Origin: Deinococcus marmoris
GTDB lineage: Bacteria > Deinococcota > Deinococci > Deinococcales > Deinococcaceae
DNA: 14,533 nt
Reading direction: 5' to 3'
Assembly: GCF_001949125.1 (NCBI RefSeq)
Contig: NZ_MSTI01000053.1
Span: 1-14,533, forward strand
The notes under the pieces are model-generated. The model did not search any database and was not told the DNA's origin. It saw only the letters and a list, made by a program, of their open reading frames with translations. Shown piece after piece: positions 6,639-14,203 of the stretch; position 1 is the first letter of the stretch; the number at the start of each line of letters is the position of its first letter. A program made the position numbers and the translations under genes.

Positions 6639-9401
6639 TCAGAACGTGGGACGGGATGAATCCAGTGTGGTGGGCGCTGGCGGAGACTCACCCAGCAGGA
6701 GCAGGAGCTGCTCCGGCGTGAGTTCCGTCAGTGTGGCAGAGGGCAGTGCCTGAAGGTACTGTGCCAGGCTTCGCCGCATCTGCCGCGCGACCGGGCGGCG
6801 CTCCAGATCGCTCATCAGATCGGAACTGCTGATGATCAGGCGGCCCCGGCCCACCCGCGCCTCGGCCAGCAATGCCAGTGAGCGATTGGTGTTCCAGTCG
6901 TCGATCACCCGCACAATCGGCGTCAGCGCCACGCCCAGACGGTCCAGGTGCAGCGCTTGTCGTCCATGAACCAGTTCCCACCACTGCCAGTCACTGTGCA
7001 TGTCTGTCGGGAAGTCAGCCAGCGCCAGGTGCGCTGGGTCACACAGCAGCCCCATCGTGTGGGGAGGCTGGCCCTGGGTCCACAGCACGTTCCAGAACGC
7101 CGTGGTAAAGCCCATCTGGGAAGCGGCGTACAGGGTTTCTGGCGGTGGTGCCCAGATCAAGCTGGCTCCCGCCTCAAGGCGAGCCAGAACCGCATCATCA
7201 AGTGAGGTAACAATCTCAAGATCGTCTTCTGGCTGAGTGGGAGGGTAGAGCCAGACCGTCCAGCGGTTCTGTGCCTGCCTCGTTTCACCCTCTGCTTCAT
7301 GACCCTCCACCGACAGCAAGAGCTCGTACTGACCTGGCGTCTCCAGTGCCGTAACGTCCACGTCCAGACTCCCGACGGTGTGGACGTTTCCGGTGGCGAG
7401 TGTGCCCGCACTCAGTGTCCCAGAGAGTTGCGCCGTCTCGCCGGCGTCACGGAGCGTCCAGTTCACCACGCTCCCGTCCAGGTTGGCCGGGCCGTACTGA
7501 CTGATCAGCACCTCGCCGCGCAGGCGTCCATCGTCGATGGTGAAACGCGGGCTGCTCCAGAGTGGCACCAGCGGCCCGCAAAACTCCTGAAACTGCTGCG
7601 GATCGCTGTAGGGTTTGGGCGTCCAGAAAGCGTCCATGACCCCCACCAGTGCCGTGCCCTGACCAGGAAAGTCCTGCACGCCCAGCAGTTGGATGCCGCC
7701 GTAATCGGGCGTGCGCAGGGCGGATTCGATCTCTTCCTTGTACAGCCGGGTCTGTAAGTGGCCGGAGGCCATCAGAAAGTCGTGGGCCAGCGGGAGCATG
7801 CCTTTGGCTGCCAGATCGTCCCGCACGAACTCGAAGTTGCGGGCCGCCACCGGGCCGCTGTAGCGCGCAATCTCGTCCAGATTGGGGAAGGCGCACCACT
7901 GGCCCATCTCGTGGGTCACCGTGGGCACGGCAAAGAGGTTCCAGCCGCTGAGATTCTGGCAGGTGTCCAGCGCCTCGCGGTTGAAGCGGGAATCCAGTCC
8001 CTCGCCCCAACGGTGGGCGCGGGGTTCCGGGGTCGAGTGAAACCCGTTCTCGATCAGGTGCGGCCAGCCGGAACAGCCGGTGTAGACGCGCCGTGGGTCA
8101 CGCGTCCGCCATTCCTGTTGAAACTGGGCCAGAAACGCGTGCTGCCCTTCCCCGTGCGGCTCGTTACCCACCGCCAGGATGCAGAACGACGGATGGTGGC
8201 CGTATTCCTGCACGATCCGCCTGGCCTCACGGCGAATGAAATCGTCCAGCACGGGATCGCCACCCAACTCAGGCCAGACCGGCGTCTCGACATGCAGGTA
8301 CAGACCCAGTTCGTCGGCGGCCTGGAACGCGGCTTCTGGCGGGCAGTACGAATGAAAACGCACATGGTTCAGGCCGTACGCCTGCACGGCGCGGTAGACC
8401 TCCCGCCAGGACTCCACGTCCGTCGGCGGATGCCCGGTCAGCGGAAAGATGCAGCAGTCGAGGGTGCCGCGCAGCAGCACGGGCCGCCCGTTGATGGTGA
8501 ACTGCTGTCCACGGGTCGCGAAGTCTCTCAGACCAAAGTTCTGGATCTGCTGATCAAGAACCAGAGCGTCCTGTTCGAGAGAAACCGTAACCTCATGGAG
8601 TGCGGGTGAGAACTCGTCCCAGCGCGGCGCATCTGCGGGCAGCGTCACCGTCCAGACATAGGTGGTGTGGGCTGAATCCAGGGCCAGTAGCTCGGCGGGC
8701 AGGTCAACCGTTCGCCCATCGCTGAGGGTAACCGCCGTGTGCAGGACAACGGCTTCTGAACTCCTGGGATCGCCCTGATTGCGGAGAGTGACCCGCAGTT
8801 CCAGGGTCGCTCGTCCGGCGTCCGGGTACAGTTCTAACGCCTCAATCATCAGGTGGTCGCTGACCTGTAATTCCAGGCGGCCCACCACGCCGTTCCAGTT
8901 GGTCTGGGTGTGATCGGTCACGCTGTGGGCCAAGTCATAGAAGCCCTGAAAGCTGTTGGCGTCGCCCACGGCATAGCGGATGGTGTTGTCTACCCGCAGG
9001 GTCAGGGTGTGCGTTCCGGCGCTCAGGCGGCCCAGCGAAAAGCGGTGAGGGATGCACAGACTCTCGGCGCTGCCCACCCGAAGGCCGTCCAGCCATAGGG
9101 TCGTTTCCCAGTGGGGGCGTTCCAGCACCAGATGAAAATAACGCCCGTCCTGCTCCGGGCAGACCTCGAACGTCCGCTCGTACCAGCCCCAGCCCACGAA
9201 GGGATGCTTGCGGGTCAGGTGAGCCATGAGGAAAGTGTCGGTCATCTGCGGGTTGAGAGGCGCTTTTGCAGCCAGATCCACCGTGCCGGGCAGGGCGATG
9301 GCGTCGGTGTAGGGGGCGACGGGAAGCTGGCGGGCGTCCTGACCGGCGGGTTCGTGAAACTGGAACTGCCAGAGTCCACTGAGGTCGATGGTTTCAATCA
9401 T
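6639..9401 (-). CDS. Glycoside hydrolase family 2 protein, probable cytoplasmic beta-galactosidase-type enzyme
   Basis: A 920-residue GH2-type exo-glycosidase. It begins with the sugar-binding jelly-roll domain (about 1-185, LSGLWQFQF, GWYERTF). An Ig-like sandwich follows (about 190-295), then a TIM barrel (about 300-600). The acid/base Glu414 lies in VGNEPHGE. Glu498 in THEMGQW is the candidate nucleophile, 84 residues later. Residues about 730-885 form an extra domain with DPAHLALADFPTDMHSDWQWW (788-808), possibly of glutamine-amidotransferase-like fold (inference). No signal peptide is present, so it acts on imported sugar. An AGGTGA site precedes the ATG, 18 bases after the permease stop. 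Galactosidase activity is inferred from the dgo genes; beta-glucuronidase or another GH2 specificity is possible. Confidence 0.88.
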   Translation of the reverse strand: MIETIDLSGLWQFQFHEPAGQDARQLPVAPYTDAIALPGTVDLAAKAPLNPQMTDTFLMAHLTRKHPFVGWGWYERTFEVCPEQDGRYFHLVLERPHWETTLWLDGLRVGSAESLCIPHRFSLGRLSAGTHTLTLRVDNTIRYAVGDANSFQGFYDLAHSVTDHTQTNWNGVVGRLELQVSDHLMIEALELYPDAGRATLELRVTLRNQGDPRSSEAVVLHTAVTLSDGRTVDLPAELLALDSAHTTYVWTVTLPADAPRWDEFSPALHEVTVSLEQDALVLDQQIQNFGLRDFATRGQQFTINGRPVLLRGTLDCCIFPLTGHPPTDVESWREVYRAVQAYGLNHVRFHSYCPPEAAFQAADELGLYLHVETPVWPELGGDPVLDDFIRREARRIVQEYGHHPSFCILAVGNEPHGEGQHAFLAQFQQEWRTRDPRRVYTGCSGWPHLIENGFHSTPEPRAHRWGEGLDSRFNREALDTCQNLSGWNLFAVPTVTHEMGQWCAFPNLDEIARYSGPVAARNFEFVRDDLAAKGMLPLAHDFLMASGHLQTRLYKEEIESALRTPDYGGIQLLGVQDFPGQGTALVGVMDAFWTPKPYSDPQQFQEFCGPLVPLWSSPRFTIDDGRLRGEVLISQYGPANLDGSVVNWTLRDAGETAQLSGTLSAGTLATGNVHTVGSLDVDVTALETPGQYELLLSVEGHEAEGETRQAQNRWTVWLYPPTQPEDDLEIVTSLDDAVLARLEAGASLIWAPPPETLYAASQMGFTTAFWNVLWTQGQPPHTMGLLCDPAHLALADFPTDMHSDWQWWELVHGRQALHLDRLGVALTPIVRVIDDWNTNRSLALLAEARVGRGRLIISSSDLMSDLERRPVARQMRRSLAQYLQALPSATLTELTPEQLLLLLGESPPAPTTLDSSRPTF

Positions 9402-9419
9402 GGAACGTCACCTGAAGGT

Positions 9420-10340
9420 TCAGGACTTGACCGCGCCGCTGGTCAGGCCCGAGATGAATTGGCGGCTGAGGAAGGCGAAGATCAGGAACACCGGCAAAAT
9501 GCCCAGGGCGGTGCCCAGCATGATGGCGGGGGTATCGGAACTTCGCATGGCGCTGAGGGTGGTCAGGGCCAGCGGCATGGTGAACTTGTCCGCGTCGTTC
9601 AGGATGATCAGCGGAATCTGAAAGTCGTTCCAGGTTCCAATAAATGTCCAGACCGCGAGTGCCGACAGGCCCGGACGAATGATGGGCAGCACCACGCGCC
9701 AGAAGGTGGTCATGGGTCCGGCCCCGTCGAGTTCGGCGGCTTCGTACAGCTCGCGCGGAATGGCCGCCGAGATATACGTATTCATCCAGATCACGCCGAA
9801 GGCCGAGGCCATCGCCGGGATGATCAACGGCAGAAAAGTATTGAGCCAGCCGAAGACCTTCATCTCCAGAAAAAACGGGATCAAGCCCAGGGAAGGCGGA
9901 AAGAAGAGGGTAGCGAGGACGGCGCTCAGCAGCCACTGCGCCGTGGTCAGGCGGGCGTAACGCGAGAAGCCGTAGCCCGCCAGAGCGCTGATCAGCACCA
10001 GGCCCAGCGTCTTCGGCACGGCCACCAGTAGGCTGTTCCAGATGGCCTGAAGCGGGCTGAAGGCTTCCAGCAAGCGGCTCAGGTTATCCCCCAGCGCCGT
10101 GCCGAACAGGAGCGGCGGCGGAAAAGCGGAAACCTCTTGCAGGGTGTGCGTGGAGAGCACCAGCATCCAGTACAGCGGGAAGACAAACATCAGAGAGATC
10201 AGGAAGACGATGAGGGTCACGATCAGTCGGGTTCGGGCGCGTGGATTGCGGAGCAACGCCATGAAGCCGCGCCGAACTGGGCGGGCCATCTTCGGCGCGG
10301 CGGACGGACGCTCCTGAATCTGGTTCGGGACGCTACCCAT
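9420..10340 (-). CDS. Carbohydrate ABC transporter permease (MalG/LacG type)
   Basis: A 306-residue inner-membrane permease of the CUT1 sugar ABC family. After a basic cytoplasmic leader (about 1-38), the first membrane segment is near 39-62 and about five more follow. The ATPase-contacting EAA loop reads LYEAAELDGAGPMTTFWRVV near 198-217, followed by LPIIRPG. The C-terminus is SGLTSGAVKS. The ATG at 10340 overlaps the upstream permease stop by 8 bases, a typical coupling for paired permeases; a start at the internal Met18 is possible. It should form a heterodimer with the product of 10333-11253. The ATP-binding subunit is not encoded in this window. Confidence 0.92.
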   Translation of the reverse strand: MGSVPNQIQERPSAAPKMARPVRRGFMALLRNPRARTRLIVTLIVFLISLMFVFPLYWMLVLSTHTLQEVSAFPPPLLFGTALGDNLSRLLEAFSPLQAIWNSLLVAVPKTLGLVLISALAGYGFSRYARLTTAQWLLSAVLATLFFPPSLGLIPFFLEMKVFGWLNTFLPLIIPAMASAFGVIWMNTYISAAIPRELYEAAELDGAGPMTTFWRVVLPIIRPGLSALAVWTFIGTWNDFQIPLIILNDADKFTMPLALTTLSAMRSSDTPAIMLGTALGILPVFLIFAFLSRQFISGLTSGAVKS

Positions 10341-11253
10341 TCTCGCGGCTCCGTCTGATCAGCGCATTGTAAACCAGCGTGAACCCTGCCACCAGGATAA
10401 AGACGTAGTACGACACCGCTGAGCCAAGACCGAACTGGAAGTTTCTGAAGGCCGCGTTATACAGGTACATGCCCAGCGTGAGTCCGGCATTGTCAGTGCC
10501 GCCGGTGCCGTTGGTCAGGACGAACGGTTCGTCGAAGACCTGAATGCCCCCGATGGTCGCCGTGATAACGCTGAAGGCGATGGTCGGCAGCATCAGCGGG
10601 ATGGTAATGCGCGCGAGAACCTGTCTGCCAGTGGCCCCATCTACGCGGGCGGCCTCGTAGAGATCGCCGGAAACGCTTTGAAGGCCAGCCAGGAAGATCA
10701 CGAAATGCCACCCCGTCCAGCGCCACACGATCATCAGGATGATCATCGGTTTGATCCAGACGGTCGAGGAAAACCAGTCGAAATACACTGGATGGCCTAC
10801 CAGGTTGCCCCAGAAGGTATTGATCAGCCCGGAGTCCGAGGAGAACAGCACCCGCATGATGATGGCCGTCACTGCCGGAGCCACCAGCAGGGGGAGCAGA
10901 AAGACCATACGGAAATAGGTTCGCCAGATCACCACATATTCGTTGACCAGGAATGCCAGCACGAAGGCTGTGGTGACCGTCAGCACCGTTGAGCCGAGCC
11001 AGATGATCAGGGTATTGGTCACCGCTTTGATGAAGCTGGGATCGGTCCAGACACGGGCGTAGTTCTGAAAGCCCACACTCTTGATCGGACTCAGGCCGTC
11101 CCAGCGGTGAAAGCCCAGGTATAGCGAGTACAGGATCGGCAGCAGCCCGAAGATCAGGAACAGCAGGAAATAGGGCGCGAGGGTCGCCAGCAGCGTGCGC
11201 CGATCCGCCGCTTCGCGCCGCTGGACTGGGCGCGCCTTGAGCGTCTGTTGCAT
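10333..11253 (-). CDS. Carbohydrate ABC transporter permease (MalF/LacF/UgpA type)
   Basis: A 306-residue permease with six predicted membrane segments, the first near 22-46 (LATLAPYFLLFLIFGLLPI). The EAA motif DLYEAARVDGATGRQVLARI (197-216) is followed by TIPLMLP. It carries the family phrase YSLYLGFHRWDG after the first segment. A strong GGAGG ribosome binding site precedes the ATG. It lies 76 bases after the binding-protein gene, with a stable hairpin between them, and overlaps the second permease by 8 bases. CUT1 systems usually import di- and oligosaccharides, which fits the GH2 enzyme downstream. Confidence 0.92.
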   Translation of the reverse strand: MQQTLKARPVQRREAADRRTLLATLAPYFLLFLIFGLLPILYSLYLGFHRWDGLSPIKSVGFQNYARVWTDPSFIKAVTNTLIIWLGSTVLTVTTAFVLAFLVNEYVVIWRTYFRMVFLLPLLVAPAVTAIIMRVLFSSDSGLINTFWGNLVGHPVYFDWFSSTVWIKPMIILMIVWRWTGWHFVIFLAGLQSVSGDLYEAARVDGATGRQVLARITIPLMLPTIAFSVITATIGGIQVFDEPFVLTNGTGGTDNAGLTLGMYLYNAAFRNFQFGLGSAVSYYVFILVAGFTLVYNALIRRSRENG

Positions 11254-11284
11254 GTCTTCCCTCCACGCGCTCTGAAATCAGGAC

Positions 11285-11324
11285 GCGGCGGAAAGCGGGC
11301 AGGATGGCTGCCACCTTCCGCCGC
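11285..11324 (-). promoter_or_regulatory. Intergenic hairpin after the binding-protein gene
   Basis: A stem of nine perfect pairs, GCGGCGGAA (11285-11293) with TTCCGCCGC (11316-11324), encloses a second stem GGCAG/CTGCC (11298-11302, 11308-11312). It begins six bases past the binding-protein stop and ends before the permease ribosome binding site. There is no T-run, so it is not a classical terminator. In other sugar ABC operons such hairpins protect the upstream mRNA or attenuate transcription, which yields more binding protein than permease. That role is inferred here. Confidence 0.6.
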
Positions 11325-11329
11325 CGGAC

Positions 11330-12598
11330 TCACATCTTCGACTTGATTTCCTGGGCCGCTGCCTTCAAGGCGCTGGGAATGTCCATATTCTTCTTCAACA
11401 CGTTATTCAGCGCGGTGGTGACTGCACCTGCCGCAATCGGATCGGCAGGATTGGTCGTCACTGGCTTCATCTTGGCCGAGATGGGCTTGAACACACTGTT
11501 GGGGTTCTGTCCAGCGTAATAGGCGTCTGTCCCGTTCATCCAGGCTGCGCTGAGCGCGGGCTTCCAGGCGGGATACAGATCGTTTTTCTGATACATGGCC
11601 TTGAGACTCTCGGCATTCTGCGTGACCCAGGTGATGAATGTCCACGCGGCGTCCTTGTTCTTGCTGCTTTGCAGGATGCCGATGAAATCGCCACCGCTGT
11701 TGAACGACGACGTCCCGTTGTAGGCCGGGGCTGCGGCCACGCCCCACTCGCCCTGACCGTCGGTCGAGAACGAGGACTTGAGTAGGCCGCCAAACCAGTT
11801 ACCCCACAGGTAAGTTGCCACAGTCCCTTTGCTCATGGTGGCCTGCCATTCTGGCGTCCAGGACGAGAATGGCGAGATAATTCCTGCGTCGTAAGCTTTC
11901 TTGGCGTAGGCGAAGGCTTTCTGAAAGACCGGCCCGGTCACCTGCAACTCACCCGCTGAATTGAAGTACGACACGCCCGCCTCCGCGACGATGGCATTCA
12001 CCATTTCGTCGGCAGTCGAGATCATCCACTGCTTGTTGTCTTTGCTTACTTTCTTGCCCACTTCGATGAATTGATCCCAGTCTTTCAGCGAGGCGCTGAT
12101 ACTGGCCGGATCGTCCTTGATGCCTGCGGCCTTGAACAGATCCCGCCGGTAAAATAGAGCGCCTGGCCCAGTGTTTTTGGGGAGCGCGAAGATCTTGCCG
12201 TCTTTGGTGTTGACGTCGGCCCATGCGGCCTGATCGTAATTGGAGGCAAAGCGCTTGGCGTTGTATGGGGACTGTGAAAGATCAACGAAGCCAGGCTTGT
12301 CTCTGAAAAAGGAAACCACCCCGATCTCAACCATCGCCACGTCTGGCCCGCTACCTGAAATGAGGGAGGTCAGCAGTTTGTTCTTGTAGATGTCGTTGCC
12401 GTTGGCGAAGGCCTGTACCTTGACGGTGATCTCGGGATGTACCTTGTTGAACAACTTGACGGTCGTCTCGAAGGTCTTGTCATTGTCCGGCCACGTCCAC
12501 ACCGTGATGGTCGAGGCTACCGCCTGGGCCTGCGTGGTGGTCTGGGTCAGACCCAGCGAAATGAGCATGACAGCGGACAGGGGCAGTGCGTATTTCAT
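11330..12598 (-). CDS. Extracellular sugar-binding protein of an ABC transporter
   Basis: A 422-residue solute-binding protein of the family that includes MalE and UgpB. The signal peptide is about residues 1-26: basic start MKY, hydrophobic core LPLSAVMLISLGL, cleavage near TQAQA. It has no lipobox cysteine, so it is probably a soluble secreted or periplasmic protein. The mature part starts TITVWTWPDND and contains VKLFNKVHPEITVKVQ, a classic opening for this family. SGSGPDVAMVEIG and a C-terminal NNVLKKNMDIPSALKAAAQE segment follow. The ATG at 12598 was chosen over an upstream in-frame Met because AGGAGGT lies five bases before it and the signal peptide begins there. First gene of the operon, with about 87 bases of leader. 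Confidence 0.93.
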   Translation of the reverse strand: MKYALPLSAVMLISLGLTQTTTQAQAVASTITVWTWPDNDKTFETTVKLFNKVHPEITVKVQAFANGNDIYKNKLLTSLISGSGPDVAMVEIGVVSFFRDKPGFVDLSQSPYNAKRFASNYDQAAWADVNTKDGKIFALPKNTGPGALFYRRDLFKAAGIKDDPASISASLKDWDQFIEVGKKVSKDNKQWMISTADEMVNAIVAEAGVSYFNSAGELQVTGPVFQKAFAYAKKAYDAGIISPFSSWTPEWQATMSKGTVATYLWGNWFGGLLKSSFSTDGQGEWGVAAAPAYNGTSSFNSGGDFIGILQSSKNKDAAWTFITWVTQNAESLKAMYQKNDLYPAWKPALSAAWMNGTDAYYAGQNPNSVFKPISAKMKPVTTNPADPIAAGAVTTALNNVLKKNMDIPSALKAAAQEIKSKM

Positions 12599-12686
12599 AG
12601 AACCTCCTGGAAGTGGTGGTTGTGAACGCGGGTGGAAATGCAAGGGGTCACGGAAGACCCACTCCTTTAATCATCGGTTGTCGATA

Positions 12687-12711
12687 AATTCATCATATCA
12701 AATGATGAATT
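12687..12711. promoter_or_regulatory. Palindromic operator overlapping the -10 and spacer
   Basis: Two perfect 10-base arms, AATTCATCAT (12687-12696) and ATGATGAATT (12702-12711), flank a 5-base centre ATCAA. The palindrome covers the -10 box and most of the spacer, so a bound dimer would block RNA polymerase. A second short palindrome, TTGACGGTCAA (12710-12720), overlaps the -35. The GntR-type regulator at 5856-6593 is the natural candidate ligand, but this is inference. Confidence 0.72.
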
Positions 12712-12720
12712 GACGGTCAA
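12692..12720 (-). promoter_or_regulatory. Sigma70-type promoter of the galactoside operon
   Basis: Reading the minus strand, TTGACC (12720-12715) and TATGAT (12697-12692) are separated by exactly 17 bases. Each differs from consensus at one position. The predicted transcription start is near 12685, giving a leader of about 87 bases before the binding-protein ATG. No other comparably good promoter was seen within the downstream gene block, so it may drive all ten genes. The leader contains a small GGGTC/GACCC hairpin. Confidence 0.8.
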
Positions 12721-13068
12721 TAGGTGCAGTCCTGCCATCCCTAGCTGAAGTGCTGTCAAAAGAGAAGATGGGCAAAGCACCCTCGCTGACTTTGTACTGA
12801 GAGAAAGCTCTCGTCGCGCGGTTTGACTGGAAAGGTAAAATAAGCGTCTGGGACGCCTGATCCGAGGCAACTTTGACATCACCTATCGCCGCCTGCCATG
12901 TTGAGAGTTGCAGCCTTCGCGTAAACGTGAAATGAAAGCTGACGCCGCTGCACTCGATCAATTCATAGGTCTAGACTCTATTTCTAGCTCAAAAGTTGGC
13001 AACCGACAAGACAACAAAGATCACCATTTGGCCACTTCATCCTTGGGTGCGCAGATTGCCCATTTTGC
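12721..13068. other. Non-coding or degraded region upstream of the operon
   Basis: About 350 bases, visibly more AT-rich than the operon, with no gene I can recognise. Short open frames exist on both strands (minus 12698-12961 and plus 12908-13096). They lack convincing starts and known motifs, and the first runs across the promoter and operator. The stretch probably holds sequence left over from successive mobile-element insertions. Confidence 0.45.
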
Positions 13069-13086
13069 TTCTCTAGGGTACAAAAG
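13069..13086. repeat. Terminal inverted repeat of the miniature IS, left
   Basis: TTCTCTAGGGTACAAAAG pairs with 13367-13384 with a single mismatch (A versus G at the eleventh base). It contains the TAG stop that closes the relic transposase frame at 13073-13075. Confidence 0.78.
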
Positions 13087-13320
13087 CAGCCAGTAGCTGA
13101 TCCAGCTCAAATTGAAGAAAGCGTTTCAGCCTCTTGTACACGGTATTTTCGCTGCCATCCAGATGGATGATCGGCAGCAGTTGCCACAGGACGACGGTTC
13201 GAGCCCCAATGAGGGCATCAGTGCGCTGAGGACAGCCAGCCTGCGGGGATTAAGACCGAAGTGTGGGTGTAGAAGGTCAAACAGGTCATCCTGGGGGCGT
13301 CGGCTCTGGGTGTATTTCAT
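13073..13320 (-). pseudogene. Transposase N-terminal relic, frameshifted
   Basis: The frame opens at ATG 13320 as [20 protein letters not shown] and continues through [15 protein letters not shown]. It then loses its homology. From about 13220 the next frame continues as [18 protein letters not shown], then [19 protein letters not shown], to a TAG at 13073. One missing base near ALM restores a continuous IS4-type N-terminal domain of about 80 residues ([19 protein letters not shown]). The catalytic domain is absent. This is a dead gene inside the miniature element. Confidence 0.75.
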
Positions 13321-13366
13321 TGCAGAAAACACCGTACTAGAGCCGACTTTTCCTATCTACTCCCGA

Positions 13367-13384
13367 CTTTTGCACCCTAGAGAA
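13367..13384. repeat. Terminal inverted repeat of the miniature IS, right
   Basis: CTTTTGCACCCTAGAGAA is the near-exact reverse complement of 13069-13086. It supplies the TAG stop (13377-13379) of the adjacent integrase fragment, showing that the element joined or cut that gene. Confidence 0.78.
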
Positions 13385-13787
13385 CTTCGTGTGATAAGGC
13401 TCCATCTAACCATATTCGAGCCTCTAATTTGTTTAAACCACCGATGTCATGATTCTTAATTAATTCGGTTTCAACCTCGTCCAATGGAGCAATTGCGCGA
13501 TTGAGCTGCCATCGGGGCGCACCACTTAGAGGCTGTCTGAAGCCCATTTCCTGACAGGACCTGTCCATTGCCAGCATCAATGGCTGTGCCTTGACGCGCC
13601 AATAGAGCGTCGTCGTCGCTGGGTTCTTGTGCCCCAGGATCGTGCCGATCTCGTGCAGGCTCCGGACCTGTTCCACCAGCGCCGTGGCGAAGCTGTGCCG
13701 CACCGTATGCGGGCTGACTTTCGCTGGCTCCAGCCCCGCCCGCACTGCTGCCGCCGGGGTGGCCGCCTGCATGGTGCGGATGCTCAA
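13377..13787 (-). pseudogene. Tyrosine recombinase (phage-type integrase) C-terminal fragment
   Basis: The fragment reads QPLSIRTMQ, then VSPHTVRHSFATALVEQ, then EIGTILGHKNPATTTLYWRV. These are the HxxR box, the LGH box and the catalytic Tyr region of a tyrosine recombinase. The N-terminal DNA-binding domain and the first catalytic Arg are missing. An in-frame TAG lies just before QPLS, and the only available starts are a TTG near 13787 or an internal ATG. The last 50 or so residues do not look like an integrase tail, and the stop is provided by the miniature IS repeat. It is therefore truncated at both ends and not expected to be active. Confidence 0.75.
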
Positions 13788-13870
13788 CGGCTGACCCTGC
13801 TACCCGGCTTGTCCCCGCTATGCTGTGTGGTATCCGTTTTGAAGGTCTCCCTTTTCCCGCCGAGGTTGCT

Positions 13871-14203
13871 ATGGCTTACTTCTTCAAACCGCTGATCACG
13901 CTGCTGTCGCTGCTCACGCTGGCCGGAGCTGAGCGGGTGGGCAGCGTCACGTTCACCCCGCCCTCCGGCTGGACCGTCAAGATCGAGGGACCAGCCGCCA
14001 CCCTGACGCCGCCCGGCGGCGCAGCACGCGGCGTGATCCTGATTCTCGCCGATCAAAAGGTCACGGGCGACACTCAGGCCTGGTTCGCGGCCACAGTGAA
14101 ACAACTGTCAAACGACGGCCAGATCACCGATCAGACCGACACCACGGCTGGCCAGACGGCTTCGGGTCTTCCTTTGCTGATGAGGGGCGTCTCGCTCAAC
14201 TGA
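13871..14203 (+). pseudogene. Secreted hypothetical protein, 3' end cut off by an IS
   Basis: 110 codons from an ATG at 13871, preceded by a CGAGG ribosome binding site about 6 bases upstream. The N-terminus is a signal peptide (MAYFFKPLITLLSLLTLAGA). The mature part begins ERVGSVTFTPPSGWTVKIEG and continues VILILADQKVTGDTQAWFAA. I recognise no enzyme motif; it has the look of a secreted beta-rich domain. The final codons read GVSLN, and the TGA stop (14201-14203) is made by the IS terminal repeat at 14198. The native C-terminus is therefore missing. An integrase fragment lies divergently just upstream. Confidence 0.65.

Larger units (their letters stand above)
13069..13384 (-). mobile_element. 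Miniature, internally deleted IS4-like element (MITE-like)
   Basis: Terminal inverted repeats of 18 bp, TTCTCTAGGGTACAAAAG (13069-13086) and its complement at 13367-13384 (G in place of A at one position), enclose 316 bases. The inside is almost filled by a frameshifted transposase N-terminal relic that ends within the left repeat. A full IS4-type element would be over 1 kb, so the rest of the transposase has been deleted. No target-site duplication is evident. The ends differ from the 19-bp repeats of the flanking IS, so this is a different element. It could be moved only by a transposase supplied elsewhere. Confidence 0.75.

Noticed and set aside
12698..12961. An 87-codon minus-strand frame upstream of the operon
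   Set aside because: It starts at TTG without a ribosome site, has no known motif, and its end runs through the promoter and operator.
12908..13096. A 62-codon plus-strand frame entering the miniature IS
   Set aside because: No recognisable motif or ribosome site, and it ends inside the IS repeat, so coding is unlikely.
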